Shown here one piece after another: positions 61,291 to 64,000 of a stretch of DNA of 64,000 bases. The translations under genes and the position numbers were made by a program. Position 1 is the first letter of the stretch, and every line of letters begins with the position of its first letter. Location: assembly GCF_030247195.1 (NCBI RefSeq), contig NC_080672.1, positions 379,106,166-379,170,165 of the forward strand, read 5' to 3'. The notes beneath the pieces are model-generated. The model searched no databases. It saw nothing but the letters and a program-made list of their open reading frames with translations, and was not told the DNA's origin. Origin of the DNA: Topomyia yanbarensis (taxonomy: Eukaryota; Arthropoda; Insecta; Diptera; Culicidae).

Positions 61291-61539
61291 CTCCACCATC
61301 TCAAGTGTACACTCGAGCTTGTGGCTGATATACTCTAAAATACAGGTTCCGATTGAAATTGAAGCACATGCGAGTCTTATTAAACTGCAAGTAATTTGTC
61401 TTGTTGAATTCATATGTGAAATAACTAAAAAAAATATTTAAAAGAAAAATTGGAGCCAAAATGTGAAATTCGATATAAATTTAGTCTCATAACTTGGAGT
61501 TACCTCGTGATTAATTGATTTCATTGTACACCAAATTCT

Positions 61540-61680
61540 TTTTTTGCACGGGGGATGTGTCCAGTGCAAAAAAAAAGTGTAAATACATCCGTGTTATTTC
61601 GAAAAACCGTGTATAAAAATCCGTACTATTTTGAGAAACCGTGAAAAAAAATCTGCGAAAGATTTTTTTTATTATTTGTC
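61540..61680. repeat. Short repeats of the CCGTG-TTATTTCGA type
   Basis: GTGTTATTTCGAAAAACCGT and ATTTTGAGAAACCGTGAAAA repeat. It opens GCACGGGGGATGTG, close to ACGCGGGGGATAC at 10641, suggesting related element ends. Confidence 0.6.
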
Positions 61681-63790
61681 TATGGTAGTTGATAATAAAT
61701 TGTTTTGGACATTTTCAATGTACAAGGGGTCGTCAATGTGCCTAGTAGGTTTTTTAATATTTAGAGGAGTTCTTTTTCCTAAAAATACAAGTTTTTTTAT
61801 TCAGTTCATTGAAAGAAGTTATTGTCAGTTGAAAATCAATAGTCAAAATGGTAAAATGTACCAACTATTTTCATTTTGTCAACTTTTTGTAGATTACACG
61901 GTGCTACAGTGATTTTGAAATATTAAAATGAACTAGCATAGCAAATGCGATATAAAATTATGTTGTATACACGCAAAATCTTAATTTATAGCAAAAATAC
62001 ATTTTTGGGGACCTTCAAAACAACAAAATTAGCTACGTTGTTATTTTTTCAAGACCTTTCCAACAGTATACTGTCATACACAGTTTTGTAAGTAATATTG
62101 TGCGAATCTGGTACAACAATATCAAAATTGTAATTTTTTCGATTTTCTCATGTAAATAGTTATTTTCTCATTAAAAGTACTTTCATGAAAAGAAAAAAAA
62201 AATCATTTCGATACAAAGTGCATAAGAAATGTCAAAAATTGTCGATTGATTGGCTTTTACTTAATTAAATACTCTTTCCTGAAAAATTGCACCATTTACC
62301 ATTGTGCAATATTGACAGACCCCTTCTTTCCAAAAGTGTCTGTCCCTAACTCTTTAAAAACCCAATTTAATCAAAGATCATTAATTAGTTGATATCTATA
62401 AACATCAGTCGTTATTCCACTCAGACCAAACAATACGCATTTTTCTCGCATATTAAAATCCCTGCTAGCAGTTCCTATCTGAACAAGCAAAATTAATATA
62501 CTTTGTGCAGTGGATTTTGAGTTTAGCACTACCCGGGGGATCTTAGCCATATACACATTGCTCTATTGCTGATGCGATGTGATATGCGAACCGGAATATC
62601 ATTTGATGATATTTAAAAAGTACACAATCCTATAAAAACCATGACTATCAGGTAATCAAGTGTGACATTTCATTCAGAGTCATTCGTATGAAGTTTTACA
62701 TGATGTGTTGTAGGGCCGGCGAATAAGGTTGATGGTAATGCAAGCGTCTGTATTGCAAAATTGCGCGTATTTCTAGTAATAGACGCCTCACCCTGTTGCA
62801 GTGTTCCGAAATTTCAAAATCAGTTACCTATTTCTGCTTGCATTTACCGTAACCGACATTCAAATTCAACGCCTCCCGCATTCATTAACTTTCCAACCGA
62901 CTGAAATTTCATGCAGAATCGACTGCTTGACTGCAGAGGAAATATAAATTCATTCACCAACCAGAACATTCATTTGTTATTATGTGGACAATTTAAAGGC
63001 AGAAGTTAGCATCTTCTACATTTTCAAGCATAAGTGAACTGGGTAATCTATATCTGGGGCACTTTTGCTCAATAATTTCCCTCAGAGCTAGCATAGAAAC
63101 GAAATTCAGTTTGCTTCTTAAACCGAACATGTCCATACCTGAATGTGCTGCGTCGGGAGAACGCAATGACGAGGGAAACGAACCAAAAATTTCATTCATA
63201 GGGCATGAATTGAATTTCGTTTTCTTTCAAGTTCACGCAGGGATATCAATTTTTTAAGCTCTGGCCTGTTGTACTGCCAACTCGGGCTAAAATTGTAACA
63301 CCAGCCCTGATGCGATCGCTGAAAGAGTAGTTAAGCGACTCCCCCACACTTTGCCGAACCCATTGTAAATTTAAAATATGAAAAAAATTCTGTGTTGCAA
63401 CTGATGCAAAATTGATAAACGTCGGAAGTCACAGTTGCACTCCAACTGCACTGCGTCGATCACTGCGCCACCAAGCGCATTTCAGCCACCAACATCATTC
63501 AAAATTTGGCTTCAATTGTAATTAAAAACTTGTTGTGGGATGTTAGAAAACACCACTTTGATACATTGGCAAACCTCCATGTGAATTTAAAATGTTTAGA
63601 ACTATTGATTTTCAACTGGCATTAAATTACTATTTAACTTAAACTGGTTTCTGAACAACTCTTGTGCATTGAAAATGTCCAACATTATTGATGTTCAGCT
63701 ACCATAACTCGAATTTTGATTAAAAACACTTCTCAAAATAGAAAAATACGCGATTTTGACACATTAGCAGACCCGAGCTACCGTTGATAA
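61681..63790. other. No recognised feature
   Basis: AT-rich; open frames match nothing known. Confidence 0.4.
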
Positions 63791-64000
63791 ATGCACATTA
63801 AAAATATTTTTCATGGTTTCACACAACACGCAGATTTTATTGCAAGATTTCTCCAAATAACACGGTTTTTTTGCACGGTTTCTTGAAATAACATGGATTT
63901 TTGCACAGTTTTTTTTCACGGTACATCTAAATAGGTATTTTATACATAAAAATCGTGATATTTTGTGAAACAGTGCAAAAAAATGCACGCACAAATAGAA
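63791..64000. repeat. Short repeats of the CACGG-TTTCTTGAAATAACA type
   Basis: AACACGGTTTTTTTGCACGG and TTTCTTGAAATAACATGGAT recur in inverse sense to 61540-61680. The element runs out of the window. Confidence 0.6.

Overview
The window looks like a chromosomal segment of a culicine mosquito, most likely an Aedes-type genome. That assignment is an inference. It rests on AT-rich sequence crowded with the dispersed family that carries the 'GGCCCGGAGGGCCGAGTGTCATA' segment and TG-rich microsatellites, on a DD37E transposase of the mosquito ITmD37E type, on tRNA-derived SINEs, and on many TIR-bearing MITEs.

The only host gene I can support is orthopedia (otp), on the + strand. Two consecutive coding exons (27487-27671 and 27752-27910) are separated by an 80-bp GT-AG intron. 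The second carries homeodomain residues 1-46 and stops at the 46/47 splice site common in paired-class homeobox genes. The rest of the homeodomain (VWFQNRR...) was not found downstream, so the next intron runs at least 36 kb to the window end. The start codon was not found upstream either. Nearly everything else is therefore otp intron or upstream sequence, or is at least compatible with that.

Layout. 1-4 kb: a large element with inverted ends, holding a SINE, a (TA)n tract and a foldback MITE. 4.3-5.9 kb: two MITEs. 8.7-10 kb: tail of a minus-strand poly(A) retroelement with a 3' hairpin. 10.4-11.9 kb: a ~112-bp tandem array invaded by a TIR-bounded array of another unit. 12.2-12.6 kb: MITE. 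15.3-16.1 kb: broken non-LTR retrotransposon. 18.05-18.5 kb: 17-bp minisatellite. 18.7-24.3 kb: a DD41D-type mariner split by two later insertions. 24.8-26.1 kb: a DD37E mariner pseudogene. 27.5-27.9 kb: otp exons. 28.7-33.5 kb: two related TIR-ended elements carrying 95-bp tandem arrays. 34-48 kb: dispersed repeats, a LINE scrap and a MITE. 48-48.9 kb: a second hairpin-tailed retroelement. 49.8-52.6 kb: two MITEs. 55-59.7 kb: a hairpin-like inverted repeat, a (TA)n tract, an internally deleted LINE, a MITE and a second copy of the 19-20 kb insert. 60.6 kb: a well-preserved SINE with target duplication. 61-64 kb: short tandem arrays.

I found no CRISPR array, prokaryotic operon, viral integration or clearly new gene system. 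The most unusual material is structural: TIR elements whose bodies are tandem arrays; MITEs in which the terminal motif recurs inside; and two retroelement tails whose 3' hairpins differ in stem sequence but share the loop and the downstream AATAAA. The long stretches with few repeats (about 5.9-8.7, 13.6-15.3, 26.1-27.5, 37.7-40.4 and 52.6-54.9 kb) are the places where otp regulatory DNA might lie.
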